A stretch of DNA of 64,000 nt from Chloroflexota bacterium (GCA_014360905.1 JACIWW010000010.1:1-64000), one strand, 5' to 3'; positions 33,749 through 42,443 are shown, numbered from the stretch's first letter. The notes: generated by a model from the sequence alone, not told the origin. Made by a program: numbers and translations.

Positions 33749-36700
33749 ATGGTTAGTTCTTCGCCGTTGATCGTTACTCAGATACTAACGCCCAAGAAGC
33801 GTCCCGATTTGCTGCACCGGCCGCGGCTCGTTGACTTTATCCACGAGCATATTGACCGCAAGTTGCTGCTCATCTCCGCCTCGGCGGGCTATGGCAAGAC
33901 CTCATTGCTCATTGATTATGCTCATGATACCGATTTGCCGGTTTGCTGGCTATCCATAGTGGAGTCAGCACGCGACCCTCGTGTATTTCTGGATTATCTG
34001 ATTGCTGCGATCAATCACCATTTCCCTGGATTTGGGGAGAACTCGCGCAACTTGCTGCAATCTAGCGAAACGCTCTCTGATCCCACATTGTTTGTTGGCA
34101 CATTGGTCAATGAGATCTATGAGAAAATCCCCGATTACTTCGTCGTGATCATAGACGACTATCACCTCGTTGACGAGAGCCGTGCGGTTAACCATATCGT
34201 GGATGCTCTGATTCAGCACTTGCCTGAGAACTGCCATTTCATCATTTCTAGCCGTAGCATCCCTGTGTTGACTCCTCGTGGCTTGGCCTTGCTCACTGCT
34301 CGTCAACAGATCGCTGGTCTCGGCGTGAAAGATCTGCGTTTCACACCCGAGGAAATTCAAGCACTTCTTTGGCAGAACTATGGACAACGACTTTCTGACG
34401 CAGCGGCGCAAGAACTGGCCGAGAAGTCAGAGGGCTGGATTACGGGCATATTGTTGACCACGCACACGATGTGGAAAGGACTTTTCGAAGGCATGGTCCG
34501 CATCCAGGGGTCTGACAGCAGGGTCTACGAGTACTTGGTCAACGAGGTGTTCAATCTCCAACCCCCCCAGGTGCAAGATTTTTTGCTTTCCACATCCATC
34601 CTGGATGAAATGAGTCCCCTACTCTGCGATGAGCTACTTGAGGTCAGCAACTCTCGCGATATGCTCAAGTCACTAGAGGAGAAGAACCTGTTTCTGATCC
34701 GCCTGGAACGGGGAGAGGAAAGATGGTATCGGTACCATCATTTATTCCGGGAATTTCTGCAGACCAAGTTCCAGGAGGAAAAGCCCGAACGGGTCCGCGC
34801 ATTGCATGCGCGCGCTGCTAGAATACTTTGGGAAAGCGGGGCGATAGAGCAGGCGATTCACCATTATTTGCTCGCCCAGGACTATCACAGTGCCGTGGAA
34901 GCCATTCTCCAGATAGCCCGCGAAACCTTTGATGCTGGCAAGCTCGAAACCCTGACGCGTTGGATTGATGCTCTGCCTCCGAACATGCTCCAAGATAGAC
35001 CTCGCTTGTTGTGGTTTCGGGCCAAGATACATGCTGACATGGGACAATTGGAGCAGGCGACCGAACTTTTTGAGCAGGCATATGCCGGATTTGCTCGCTC
35101 TGAGGATTTGCTGGGTCAGGCGCTCACATTGGTACACAAGAGCACCGTTTTGCGCTTTCAGGGCGAGTTCAGGGAGGCCATAGAAGCCTGTAAGCAAGCC
35201 ATTTCTTTGGCGCAGGGAATTGGGCAGCGGGATGATGCGCTGCGCGTTATTGCGGATGCCCATCGGCAGATTGGCACCTGCCAGGCGAACCTGGGCAATC
35301 TGTCGCAAGGCGAAGAAGAATTACGTCAGGCCCTTGATATCTATGAGCAATTACGTTCAACGACCAATATCGCCTATGTACACAATGACCTGGGGGCTAT
35401 CCTGCGGCGTGCAGGCAATCTGACAGGGTCTGAGCTGCACTTCCGACAAGCGCTCGAGATTTGGGAAAAATTGGGGAATGTGGGCATGGCCGCTCTGACT
35501 ATCAACAACATAGCCGTTGGCCATTATTATCGTGGGGAATACGCTGAAGCACTTCAGCTCTATGAAATGGGCTTGCAACAGGCGCGCAAAGCAGGCTTGG
35601 ATCGCCCGATGGCTTTCATTCTAGCTGGTATGGGGGATGTGTATAAGGACCAGGGTGCATACGCAGAAGCATTGAAAGCCTATGAAGAGGGATTACAAGC
35701 AGCGCGCCAATCTAGGGAAAGCTTTATCATTAGCTATTTGTTGGATGCTATTGGCAACACCCATCGCCTGATGGGCAACTTTGCCCAAGCAATAGCTCTC
35801 ATACGCCAAGCCTATGAGCGAGCACAGGAACGAGATTCTACTTATGAGATAGCATTGTATCAGATTTCATTGGGTGCGCTCCACTGCCAGCAAGGCAGCA
35901 TTCGCCAAGCGGAGGCATATCTTGGACAAGCGCGCACCGTCTTCATGCGTAGCAATGCAAAAAGGGAATTGGCTAAAGCAAGCCTCTACCTTGCACACGC
36001 TTATTATATTGGCGGCCGTTTCCAAGAGGCTTTAGACTGCATACAGACCGTATTGGATTGCTTATTGACGTTGGGTTATGACCAGTTTCTCTTGCCCGTT
36101 GCCAGGGAAACCAAACGGGTGATTCAATACGCTGTAGCCAATGGCATGGCAGACACCTTGATCAGTGAGTTGCTAAAGAAAGTGGATGCAGCTACAATGC
36201 CGGCCATGGAGGTCGCTGTTACACCGGAACCTGTTGCTCAACCCATCTTATGTATTTACGCCTTTGGCGAGAGCAAGGTTTTAAGAGGTGATCGACTCAT
36301 TCCGAACTCCGAATGGGGCACGACCAAGGCAAAGGAACTCTTGTTTTATCTGCTATGTCATAAACAACGACGCAAAGATCAGATCGCTAGCGATCTTTGG
36401 CCAGAATCATCTACAGCCAAGGTACGTGCTTCCTTTCACGTTACCCTTTACCGCCTGCGTCGTGCTTTAGCACAGCACGATTGTGTGAAATATGAGGAGG
36501 ATCGGTATTTCTTCAACCGACGCATCAACTACTGGTTTGATGTAGAGGAATTTGAGCATGCTATTCAGAACGCGGCTTCGGTCTGGGCTACGAACCGAGC
36601 TAGGGCAGCTCAATACTACCATGCAGCTATTGCTCTGTATCACGGCGACTTCCTGGAGGATCTTTCATCTGCTCAAGAATGGTGCCTTTTCAAGAGGGAA

Positions 36701-36997
36701 GAACTTCGTCAGCAGTATTATATCGCCTTACACCGCCTGGGGCAATATCACGCTGATCAAAGCAACTATAAGGCGGCAATTGACTTCTATGAAAAAGCGC
36801 TAGAAGTAGATAACTATCAGGAGAATACATATTGGGAAATGATGCGATGCCAAGCACTGTTGGGTGAACGTAGTGCCGCACTGAGGACCTACCATCGCCT
36901 GGCCAAGGTATTGGAAGAGGAGCTCGATGCCAAACCTGCACGCGAGACAACCGAACTCTATGAGCAGATCCTGCGCGGGGAAATCGGCCCAGGTTGA
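33749..36997 (+). CDS. MalT-like STAND regulator with TPRs and C-terminal winged-helix/BTAD domain
   Basis: 1082 residues. An N-terminal STAND NTPase has Walker A SASAGYGKTSLL (about 44-55) and Walker B FVVIIDDYHLV (about 131). A winged-helix segment and many TPR repeats fill residues 350-800. The C-terminus (from about 830) has a wHTH with a typical WGTTKAKELLFYLL helix and a BTAD domain (EWCLFKREELRQQYYIALHR, then YHRLAKVLEEELDAKP). Such proteins are ATP-dependent transcription activators switched by a ligand bound in the TPR part. It precedes a small-peptide locus whose promoter carries direct repeats, a binding pattern known for BTAD/SARP regulators. Start ATG 33749 with a modest GAGG. 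Confidence 0.9.
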   Translation: MVSSSPLIVTQILTPKKRPDLLHRPRLVDFIHEHIDRKLLLISASAGYGKTSLLIDYAHDTDLPVCWLSIVESARDPRVFLDYLIAAINHHFPGFGENSRNLLQSSETLSDPTLFVGTLVNEIYEKIPDYFVVIIDDYHLVDESRAVNHIVDALIQHLPENCHFIISSRSIPVLTPRGLALLTARQQIAGLGVKDLRFTPEEIQALLWQNYGQRLSDAAAQELAEKSEGWITGILLTTHTMWKGLFEGMVRIQGSDSRVYEYLVNEVFNLQPPQVQDFLLSTSILDEMSPLLCDELLEVSNSRDMLKSLEEKNLFLIRLERGEERWYRYHHLFREFLQTKFQEEKPERVRALHARAARILWESGAIEQAIHHYLLAQDYHSAVEAILQIARETFDAGKLETLTRWIDALPPNMLQDRPRLLWFRAKIHADMGQLEQATELFEQAYAGFARSEDLLGQALTLVHKSTVLRFQGEFREAIEACKQAISLAQGIGQRDDALRVIADAHRQIGTCQANLGNLSQGEEELRQALDIYEQLRSTTNIAYVHNDLGAILRRAGNLTGSELHFRQALEIWEKLGNVGMAALTINNIAVGHYYRGEYAEALQLYEMGLQQARKAGLDRPMAFILAGMGDVYKDQGAYAEALKAYEEGLQAARQSRESFIISYLLDAIGNTHRLMGNFAQAIALIRQAYERAQERDSTYEIALYQISLGALHCQQGSIRQAEAYLGQARTVFMRSNAKRELAKASLYLAHAYYIGGRFQEALDCIQTVLDCLLTLGYDQFLLPVARETKRVIQYAVANGMADTLISELLKKVDAATMPAMEVAVTPEPVAQPILCIYAFGESKVLRGDRLIPNSEWGTTKAKELLFYLLCHKQRRKDQIASDLWPESSTAKVRASFHVTLYRLRRALAQHDCVKYEEDRYFFNRRINYWFDVEEFEHAIQNAASVWATNRARAAQYYHAAIALYHGDFLEDLSSAQEWCLFKREELRQQYYIALHRLGQYHADQSNYKAAIDFYEKALEVDNYQENTYWEMMRCQALLGERSAALRTYHRLAKVLEEELDAKPARETTELYEQILRGEIGPG

Positions 36998-37041
36998 ACA
37001 GTGACATAGTCGCATTCGCATAGTTGGATTTGCACGAAAAT

Positions 37042-37063
37042 GGGGCTGGGAAAGCCCCTTTTT
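37042..37063 (+). terminator. Intrinsic terminator after the BTAD regulator
   Basis: GGGGCT and AGCCCC form a 6-bp GC stem with a 5-nt loop, followed by TTTTT. It separates the regulator transcript from the small-peptide promoter. Confidence 0.8.
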
Positions 37064-37089
37064 CATCACTAGCAGCCTGTTTTGGGCCT

Positions 37090-37126
37090 TTTTGTAAGCA
37101 CTTTTGTAAGCACCCTCCGCTACAAT
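37090..37126 (+). promoter_or_regulatory. Activator-type promoter with two perfect 12-bp direct repeats
   Basis: TTTTGTAAGCAC occurs twice back to back (37090-37101 and 37102-37113). Seven bases later comes a -10 box TACAAT (37121-37126), and there is no -35 at normal spacing. Direct repeats ending 7-8 bp before the -10 are how SARP/BTAD activators bind. An ATG follows the -10 by 10 nt. Confidence 0.7.
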
Positions 37127-37136
37127 GGATACAGAA

Positions 37137-37208
37137 ATGAGCATTGCGGAACTTATTCTTGAGAGCGGCAATGCTGTGCGCAAACTTGAGAGGAGGATAA
37201 AGAAATGA
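37137..37208 (+). CDS. 23-residue ORF coupled to the exported peptide
   Basis: The ATG at 37137 is 10 nt after the -10, so it would be near-leaderless. The product, MSIAELILESGNAVRKLERR plus three residues, is basic and helical. Its TGA overlaps the next ATG (ATGA, 37205-37208). Its 3' part supplies the GAGGAGG SD of the next gene, so it could act as a translated leader controlling that gene. Part of it (GNAVR) resembles SNTVR of the next peptide. Supported by context only. Confidence 0.45.
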   Translation: MSIAELILESGNAVRKLERRIKK

Positions 37209-37342
37209 GGAAGTGGTTGCCAACTATCTACAAACTCGCGAACAGCAATACCGTGCGCCTAGTGTGGATCTTGCTGGTTATCAGTGCATTGGTGCTAGGC
37301 AGCGGTGCTCCTGAAGCTTTTGGTGGCACTGGCGGTGGATGA
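37205..37342 (+). CDS. 45-residue exported peptide with glycine-rich tail (candidate signalling peptide)
   Basis: The strong SD GAGGAGG lies 6 nt before the ATG. The product has a basic start (MRKWLPTIYK), a hydrophobic helix (residues 19-32, LVWILLVISALVLG) and a short tail SGAPEAFGGTGGG. This is the layout of a secretion leader plus a small mature peptide of about 7-10 residues, or of a tiny membrane peptide. No homologous family is recognised with certainty. The promoter with direct repeats, the upstream TPR-type regulator and the downstream membrane protein make a pheromone-like role plausible, which is inference. Confidence 0.6.
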   Translation: MRKWLPTIYKLANSNTVRLVWILLVISALVLGSGAPEAFGGTGGG

Positions 37343-37412
37343 TTGTGGTCTAGGCTGCATGACCAGTGTATAGACTCTTGTGCTACATATTGCCTAGCGC
37401 GTTTCTCTTGAC

Positions 37413-38006
37413 ATGATCCTTATAGCTGCGATTGTGGCTTCCATTGTCGTTGCGCTGCTACGAGGGGGACGGTTTACTAATCTAATTAACATTCCGTTAC
37501 GATGGGGGCTTCTGGCAGTGACAGCGTTTGCCATTCAAGCCCTCTTTATTTACCAAAAGCCGATACACAAAAGCATTGGCGTCTGGGGATGGCAAGAGAT
37601 ACTCTTTATGGTGTCGCATCTATTGTTGCTGGCGACTGTTTGGGCAAACCGCCATCTGCCCGGAGTCAAACTAATCGGACTGGGTTTGCTGCTGAACTTT
37701 ATCGTGATGGTTGTTAACGGGGGCTGGATGCCGGTTACTCCTGAGGCAGTGGTTAAGGTAGGACATACTGGACTTGTCCCTTCCTTGGAATCTGGTACAC
37801 GCGTATATAGCAGCAAGAACATTATCTTGCCAAGGGAGCGGACGAAATTGCAGTTTCTATCTGATGTCTTGGTCTTGGCCAGGCCCTTCCCAATCCCAAC
37901 GGTTTTCAGCATCGGGGATATATTGGTTGCAGCGGGTGTCTTTTTGCTCATACAAGGAGCGATGTTGGGACATGTGGGAAGCGCTGGCGCCGATAAAACG
38001 GTTTAG
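37413..38006 (+). CDS. DUF5317 membrane protein
   Basis: 197 residues matching DUF5317: start MILIAAIVASIVVALLRGGRF, middle LLLNFIVMVVNGGWMPVTPEA, end FPIPTVFSIGDILVAAGVFLL. About five TM helices; function unknown. There is no clear SD before the ATG at 37413, but it lies 70 bp after the exported peptide in the same direction. Its stop overlaps the SD of the next small gene. A sensor, processing or immunity role for the peptide is conceivable. Confidence 0.85.
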   Translation: MILIAAIVASIVVALLRGGRFTNLINIPLRWGLLAVTAFAIQALFIYQKPIHKSIGVWGWQEILFMVSHLLLLATVWANRHLPGVKLIGLGLLLNFIVMVVNGGWMPVTPEAVVKVGHTGLVPSLESGTRVYSSKNIILPRERTKLQFLSDVLVLARPFPIPTVFSIGDILVAAGVFLLIQGAMLGHVGSAGADKTV

Positions 38007-38015
38007 GAGGGAATG

Positions 38016-38231
38016 ATGACGACAGCATCTCTTTCTCAAATTATTGGCACAGCCGTTATTGATGACGGTTTTCGGAGCGCTCTCTTGAGCAATCCCAAGC
38101 GCGCTCTAGCCCAGTTCAATCTGGAGGCCAATGAACTGCGCAGCATCGCGTCCATCCGCGCTAACACAATCGAGCAGTTCGCTGAGCAATTGATTGTATG
38201 GATGAACGATCACGAACCAGAGTGGGCATAG
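38016..38231 (+). CDS. NHLP-like small protein (Os1348/Franean1_4349 type)
   Basis: 71 residues. The pattern LSQIIGTAVIDDGFRSALLS followed by NPKRALAQFNLEANELRSI matches nitrile-hydratase-leader-like (NHLP) small proteins, which are annotated as RiPP precursor leaders or standalone proteins of unknown role. No clear core peptide follows; the end is NDHEPEWA. Start ATG 38016 is 5 nt after AGGAGG; the ATG at 38013 is too close to it. No RiPP maturase is in the window. Confidence 0.75.
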   Translation: MTTASLSQIIGTAVIDDGFRSALLSNPKRALAQFNLEANELRSIASIRANTIEQFAEQLIVWMNDHEPEWA

Positions 38232-38260
38232 TTTAGGATAGAATAGCGGGAATTTACTTC

Positions 38261-38722
38261 ATGAACCAATCTTCTCGTGCTTTGATGCCATGCAGGATAT
38301 TGCTCGTTGATGATGAGCAGGAGATCCTCGATATCTTGGTACGAGTGCTGAGACCGGCAGGGTACGAAGTGGACACGGCTAGCAATGGGCAGGCGGCCCT
38401 GCAAAGGATAGCGTATCAGGATTATGACCTGATCATTACCAACATTAGGATGCCCGTTCTGGATGGGCGGGCATTCTATCGCCAATTGTGTGCTTTGTAT
38501 CCCCACTTGAGCCAGCGCGTCGTCTTCTGTACCGGTGATACAGCTGATGTGGCCACGCAAAGCTTTTTGAACTGCACCGGCGCCCCGGTAATCTTCAAGC
38601 CGTTCCAACTGAGCACCGTGTTGGAAATGGTATCGTACAAGTTGGCTGTATGCCGCGCCCCGATTCCAGTCCCGCCCTCACAGCGGTCTCAAACAGAGGC
38701 AGTCGTTTTGCCAACGACTTGA
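38261..38722 (+). CDS. Stand-alone receiver domain lacking the phospho-acceptor Asp
   Basis: 153 residues, a CheY-like receiver with no output domain. Acidic pocket D17, D18 and E19 (LLVDDEQE), Thr91 (FCTGDT) and Lys113 (FKPF) are conserved. The residue that should be the phospho-Asp is Asn61 (DLIITNIRMPVLDG, codon AAC at 38441). It is therefore an atypical receiver that probably acts through protein binding rather than phosphorylation. A 40-residue C-terminal tail is low-complexity. It follows the NHLP-like gene by 29 bp. No histidine kinase is nearby. Confidence 0.88.
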   Translation: MNQSSRALMPCRILLVDDEQEILDILVRVLRPAGYEVDTASNGQAALQRIAYQDYDLIITNIRMPVLDGRAFYRQLCALYPHLSQRVVFCTGDTADVATQSFLNCTGAPVIFKPFQLSTVLEMVSYKLAVCRAPIPVPPSQRSQTEAVVLPTT

Positions 38723-38736
38723 GAAATCTGCTGTCC

Positions 38737-41604
38737 CTATTTGGCCAATTCGCTATCCTGATTGGCCTGAATCCAAAGCGCAGCCTTGTTAGGCAGCTCG
38801 CTGAGCGGACCACGGCACACGGTGCAATCTGGCAATGAATCTAAAAAAGATGAACCGTAGCTTTTGCTAAGAATTCGTTTGTCAAGCACGATGACGACAC
38901 CGCGATCGGTATAACTACGGATCAGACGGCCAAATCCTTGCCGAAAGCGCAGTACTGCCTCAGGTACCGCGTATTGTCCAAAAGGATCTTCGAAGGTGCG
39001 ACTGCGTGCTGAGAATACCGGGTCTGATGGTACAGAGAAGGGCAGACGTACGATGACCAGGCAACTAAGTGCAGGTCCTACCACGTCTATGCCTTCCCAG
39101 AAACTCCTTGTGCCTAGCAATACCGAATGAGGAGTGGTCTTAAAGTTCTCGAGCAATTGCCGGCGCGAGCCATCAATGCCCTGTCCATAGACAATGATGC
39201 CTGCTTCCTCCAATGGTCTGGCGATGGCGTAGTAGGTATTCCGCAACTGATGGTGGGAAGTGAATAGAATGAGAGTACGTCCTCTAGTCGCCAAGCATAA
39301 CTCGGTGATCGCTTTGGATACGATATTCTGGTAGTTTGGTTGGGCTGGCTCTGGAATATCAGTGGGCAGGTAAAGCAGGGTGGAGTTTGCATAGTCAAAG
39401 GGCGATTCGACAGCAAACTCTTCTGCGTCCTGCAGTCCCAGACGTTCACGGATGTAGGCGAAATCCTTCGCTGTGCGCAGCGTTGCTGAGGTCAGAACTA
39501 CGCTCTCCAGTTTGGAAAACAGATGCTGCACCAGCAATGAACTCACATGTAGGGGAGCCGAGTGCAAGGTGATGTCCTCATCTTTGGCCCCAATGCTAAG
39601 CCAGTAGATGCCCCCGGACACTGGCTGACTGATGATGGCGCGCAATTGCTCGCGTATCTCTCGCATGTGCTCAAGTCGGGCCCAAATTTCCTGCAGCAAG
39701 TCCTCATAATTCAGGATATTCTGGCCCTCTAAATTGGAGAAGCCGTGATGTAATCCTTGCAGGCCTTGTTCTACTTTGAGCAAGTCATTGTCTAGTTCAT
39801 CGGCTACGATCTCGATTTGAGACCAACCAGGCTGTTTTCTGATCCCGCTAGTCAATTCAATCTGGCGGTCATAGTTTTCATTCGGACGTTCGAACTCCGG
39901 AGACAAAGTATCCTTGACAAAAGTGTGCAGAGTGGTGAAAAAGTTATCCAAGGATAAGAGCGCCTGTTCCACTTGGCCCTGCATGTTAACCAGATAAGCG
40001 TTGACTTGTTGTTGCACTACTGCACTTATTGTGCTGCCGCGCAAATGCTGTGGAATCTCGTGCAAGAAGCCTCGGTACTGTCCCGTGATGGTCTGTTGGC
40101 TCAGCCCCCTTAGAAAAGAAGCAGCCTGGCTATAGTTTACGGCAAAGCCCAATTGCTCCGTAGCGCGAGCTTCCAGGTGGTGCGCTTCATCAATCACCAG
40201 GTGATGATACTCGGGCAGCACCCTGTTTGAGACCACCATATCGGATAGCAGCAAGGCGTGGTTGATCACAACGATATGAGCTGCTTCCGCATTGCGGCGT
40301 GCCCTGTGCAGAAAACAGCGTCCTCTGCGGAAATGGGGGCAGCGATCGCCCAGGCAGCTTTCCTGCTCAGCCTGCACCTGGCTCCATACGGCAAGCTCCT
40401 GATCCCGTAGCGATAGTTCAGCCAAATCGCCGGTCTCGGTAACCGGGAGCCAAGCGAGGATTTTAGCCAGTACCTGTACCTCTTCTGTTTCCAGCGATTC
40501 GCTGCGCCGAAAGAGAGCCAAACGACGCAGACAGATATAATTATTGCGTCCCTTTAGCAAGGCAGCCTTGAATTCAAAGGGCAAAATTTTCTGCAAGTCT
40601 GGAATATCCTTATTGCAAAGTTGATCCTGCAGATTAATCGTGTTGGTCGAGACAACCACGGGACGGCCATTGCTCACTGCGAAGTAAATAGCTGGCAGCA
40701 GGTAAGCCAGAGATTTGCCAGTTCCTGTACCTGCTTCTGCGAGGAGCTGGCCGCCTTCGTTAAGGACTCGGGTAACGGCGCGGAGCATCTCGATCTGCTG
40801 TGGACGGTGCTCGTATCCCTGAAATCGTTGGGATAGCAATCCCCCTGGTGAAAGTATGGCAACCAGTTCTTGCTCGTCGAGCAGGCTCTTGCTAGCCGAA
40901 GGGCGTAAAGGCTCCGGCTGTTCGCGACGGTCCAGCACAAGCCCCAGTGTATCGCTATCCAGGCTCCCCTTGGCAAGCAGTTGCTCGCGTATATTGCTCG
41001 CGAAAGCGGTGTGCACCCGTTCATGTTCCAGGTCTAAGAAGAATTGTCGCAGTGGCCAATAGCTGCGTGCAGCGGTGCGGTTGATCTCCTGCAAGACAGC
41101 CAGATCCATCTGCAGCCCCCGCTCGACCAAAGCGAGAAACAGATCCTTGGCGGCTATGGCATCGGGTAGAGCGCGGTGATGCTCTTGGGGCGCAATGCCG
41201 AGGATAGCCGCTAGCGTAGCCAGATTATAGGTAGGCAATTTGGGCAATAGGATACGTGCCAATTCGAAGGTATCAATCAGTGGATTGCGCAACAAAAGAC
41301 CATGCTTGCGGAGAAAAGCAGCATCAAACCCCACCGTGTGACCCACAACTGGGTAGTCACCAATGAAACTGGCTAGGCGCGCGATAACAGAGGCAAGGCC
41401 AGGCGCCTGTTGTACCTCCTGTGGAGTGATGCCGGTCAGCTTCTGCACCTTGTATGGGATAGGTCGTTGCGGATTGACCAGCGTAGACCAAGTATTCAGC
41501 ACTTGGTGGTCGCGGAACTTGACTGCGCCGATTTCTATGATGTCATCCCGTTCGGGATCCAGACCGGTGGTTTCGAGATCGAGGGCTACGTAAATACGGC
41601 CCAT
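38737..41604 (-). CDS. DinG-type helicase with N-terminal DnaQ-like exonuclease
   Basis: 955 residues. Residues 1-165 are a DEDDh 3'-5' exonuclease (ALDLETTGLD, VGHTVGFDAAFL, HHRALPDAIAAKDLF). Then comes an XPD/DinG helicase with Walker A AEAGTGTGKSLAYL, DEAH box VIDEAHHLE, and a Cys cluster (C...CLGDRCPHFRRGRCFL) typical of a [4Fe-4S] site. Late motifs include FWEGIDVVG and RQGFGRLIRS. It probably acts on structured DNA in repair. The ATG follows GGAGTCTG. It is downstream of rsmE. Confidence 0.93.
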   Translation of the reverse strand: MGRIYVALDLETTGLDPERDDIIEIGAVKFRDHQVLNTWSTLVNPQRPIPYKVQKLTGITPQEVQQAPGLASVIARLASFIGDYPVVGHTVGFDAAFLRKHGLLLRNPLIDTFELARILLPKLPTYNLATLAAILGIAPQEHHRALPDAIAAKDLFLALVERGLQMDLAVLQEINRTAARSYWPLRQFFLDLEHERVHTAFASNIREQLLAKGSLDSDTLGLVLDRREQPEPLRPSASKSLLDEQELVAILSPGGLLSQRFQGYEHRPQQIEMLRAVTRVLNEGGQLLAEAGTGTGKSLAYLLPAIYFAVSNGRPVVVSTNTINLQDQLCNKDIPDLQKILPFEFKAALLKGRNNYICLRRLALFRRSESLETEEVQVLAKILAWLPVTETGDLAELSLRDQELAVWSQVQAEQESCLGDRCPHFRRGRCFLHRARRNAEAAHIVVINHALLLSDMVVSNRVLPEYHHLVIDEAHHLEARATEQLGFAVNYSQAASFLRGLSQQTITGQYRGFLHEIPQHLRGSTISAVVQQQVNAYLVNMQGQVEQALLSLDNFFTTLHTFVKDTLSPEFERPNENYDRQIELTSGIRKQPGWSQIEIVADELDNDLLKVEQGLQGLHHGFSNLEGQNILNYEDLLQEIWARLEHMREIREQLRAIISQPVSGGIYWLSIGAKDEDITLHSAPLHVSSLLVQHLFSKLESVVLTSATLRTAKDFAYIRERLGLQDAEEFAVESPFDYANSTLLYLPTDIPEPAQPNYQNIVSKAITELCLATRGRTLILFTSHHQLRNTYYAIARPLEEAGIIVYGQGIDGSRRQLLENFKTTPHSVLLGTRSFWEGIDVVGPALSCLVIVRLPFSVPSDPVFSARSRTFEDPFGQYAVPEAVLRFRQGFGRLIRSYTDRGVVIVLDKRILSKSYGSSFLDSLPDCTVCRGPLSELPNKAALWIQANQDSELAK

Positions 41605-41663
41605 CAGACTCCAATCTAGGGGGCAAATGCCCCATCAAAACAATGAAAACTTGTTACTGGACA

Positions 41664-42443
41664 CTACATGTCCTCAAGTTGGTATAGGATAATCGTAACT
41701 GCAGCCAAAGCAGCAGTCTCGGCACGCAGGATGCGTGGGCCCAGGGTGACCGGAGCAATGCCGTAGCGACGAGCTTGGTCAATTTCCCGCGCCGTAAAAC
41801 CTCCTTCAGGGCCCACAATTATGCTAATGGAAAATGGCTTGCGAATGATCACATTCTTACCCTGTACTTTGATAGATGCAGGGTCCGAGGCAGTTAACAT
41901 GGAGCGCAGCGTTCGTGTTTTCTCCTCTTCCCAAGGCAACACCGCCAGATCGGTTCGCCGAGCTCGTTCACAGGCCTGGGGAAAGAGCAATGGCGTGTGC
42001 AATCGCGGCAGACGAGCACGCCGCGATTGCTCTGCTGCTTCCAAGGTGATCCTCTGCCAGCGCTCGAACTTGGCCTTGCTCACTTCCTCTACACTACCAA
42101 TCACACAGCGATCTGAGACCATTGGCACGAATTCGACCACGCCCAGTTCTGTGCCCTTTTGGAGCACCCATTCGAATTTATCGCCCTTGAGCAGGCTCTG
42201 ATACAGGGTGATCTTGGTCCTGGGCTCTGTGCGTGTGAGCACTTTTCGTTCGATCAGGCCAGTTATTTGTGCCTGCTCGACCTCGGTCAAGCGCACTTCA
42301 TATTCCCAGCCCGAATCATCCAGGACTGTGATGACGTCGCCTGGCCTGAGGCGCAAGACATCACGGATTTGGTGCACTACTGAGCCGCTAAGGGTAACCT
42401 TATTACCCTGTAGCCAGGTGGGAGGTATAAAAAAGCGGTGCAT
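41664..42443 (-). CDS. rsmE: 16S rRNA (uracil-1498-N3)-methyltransferase
   Basis: SPOUT methyltransferase of 259 residues. The start MHRFFIPPTWL suits the family. The N-terminal PUA-like domain is followed by the knot with IVGPEGGFTAREID and LGPRILRAETAALAAV, which bind SAM. It methylates U1498 of 16S rRNA. ATG 42443 is chosen for homology; it has no SD, and ATG 42464 or GTG 42479 in frame are alternatives. Coding may overlap prmA, suggesting coupling. The order dnaJ-prmA-rsmE also occurs in Firmicutes. Confidence 0.93.
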   Translation of the reverse strand: MHRFFIPPTWLQGNKVTLSGSVVHQIRDVLRLRPGDVITVLDDSGWEYEVRLTEVEQAQITGLIERKVLTRTEPRTKITLYQSLLKGDKFEWVLQKGTELGVVEFVPMVSDRCVIGSVEEVSKAKFERWQRITLEAAEQSRRARLPRLHTPLLFPQACERARRTDLAVLPWEEEKTRTLRSMLTASDPASIKVQGKNVIIRKPFSISIIVGPEGGFTAREIDQARRYGIAPVTLGPRILRAETAALAAVTIILYQLEDM

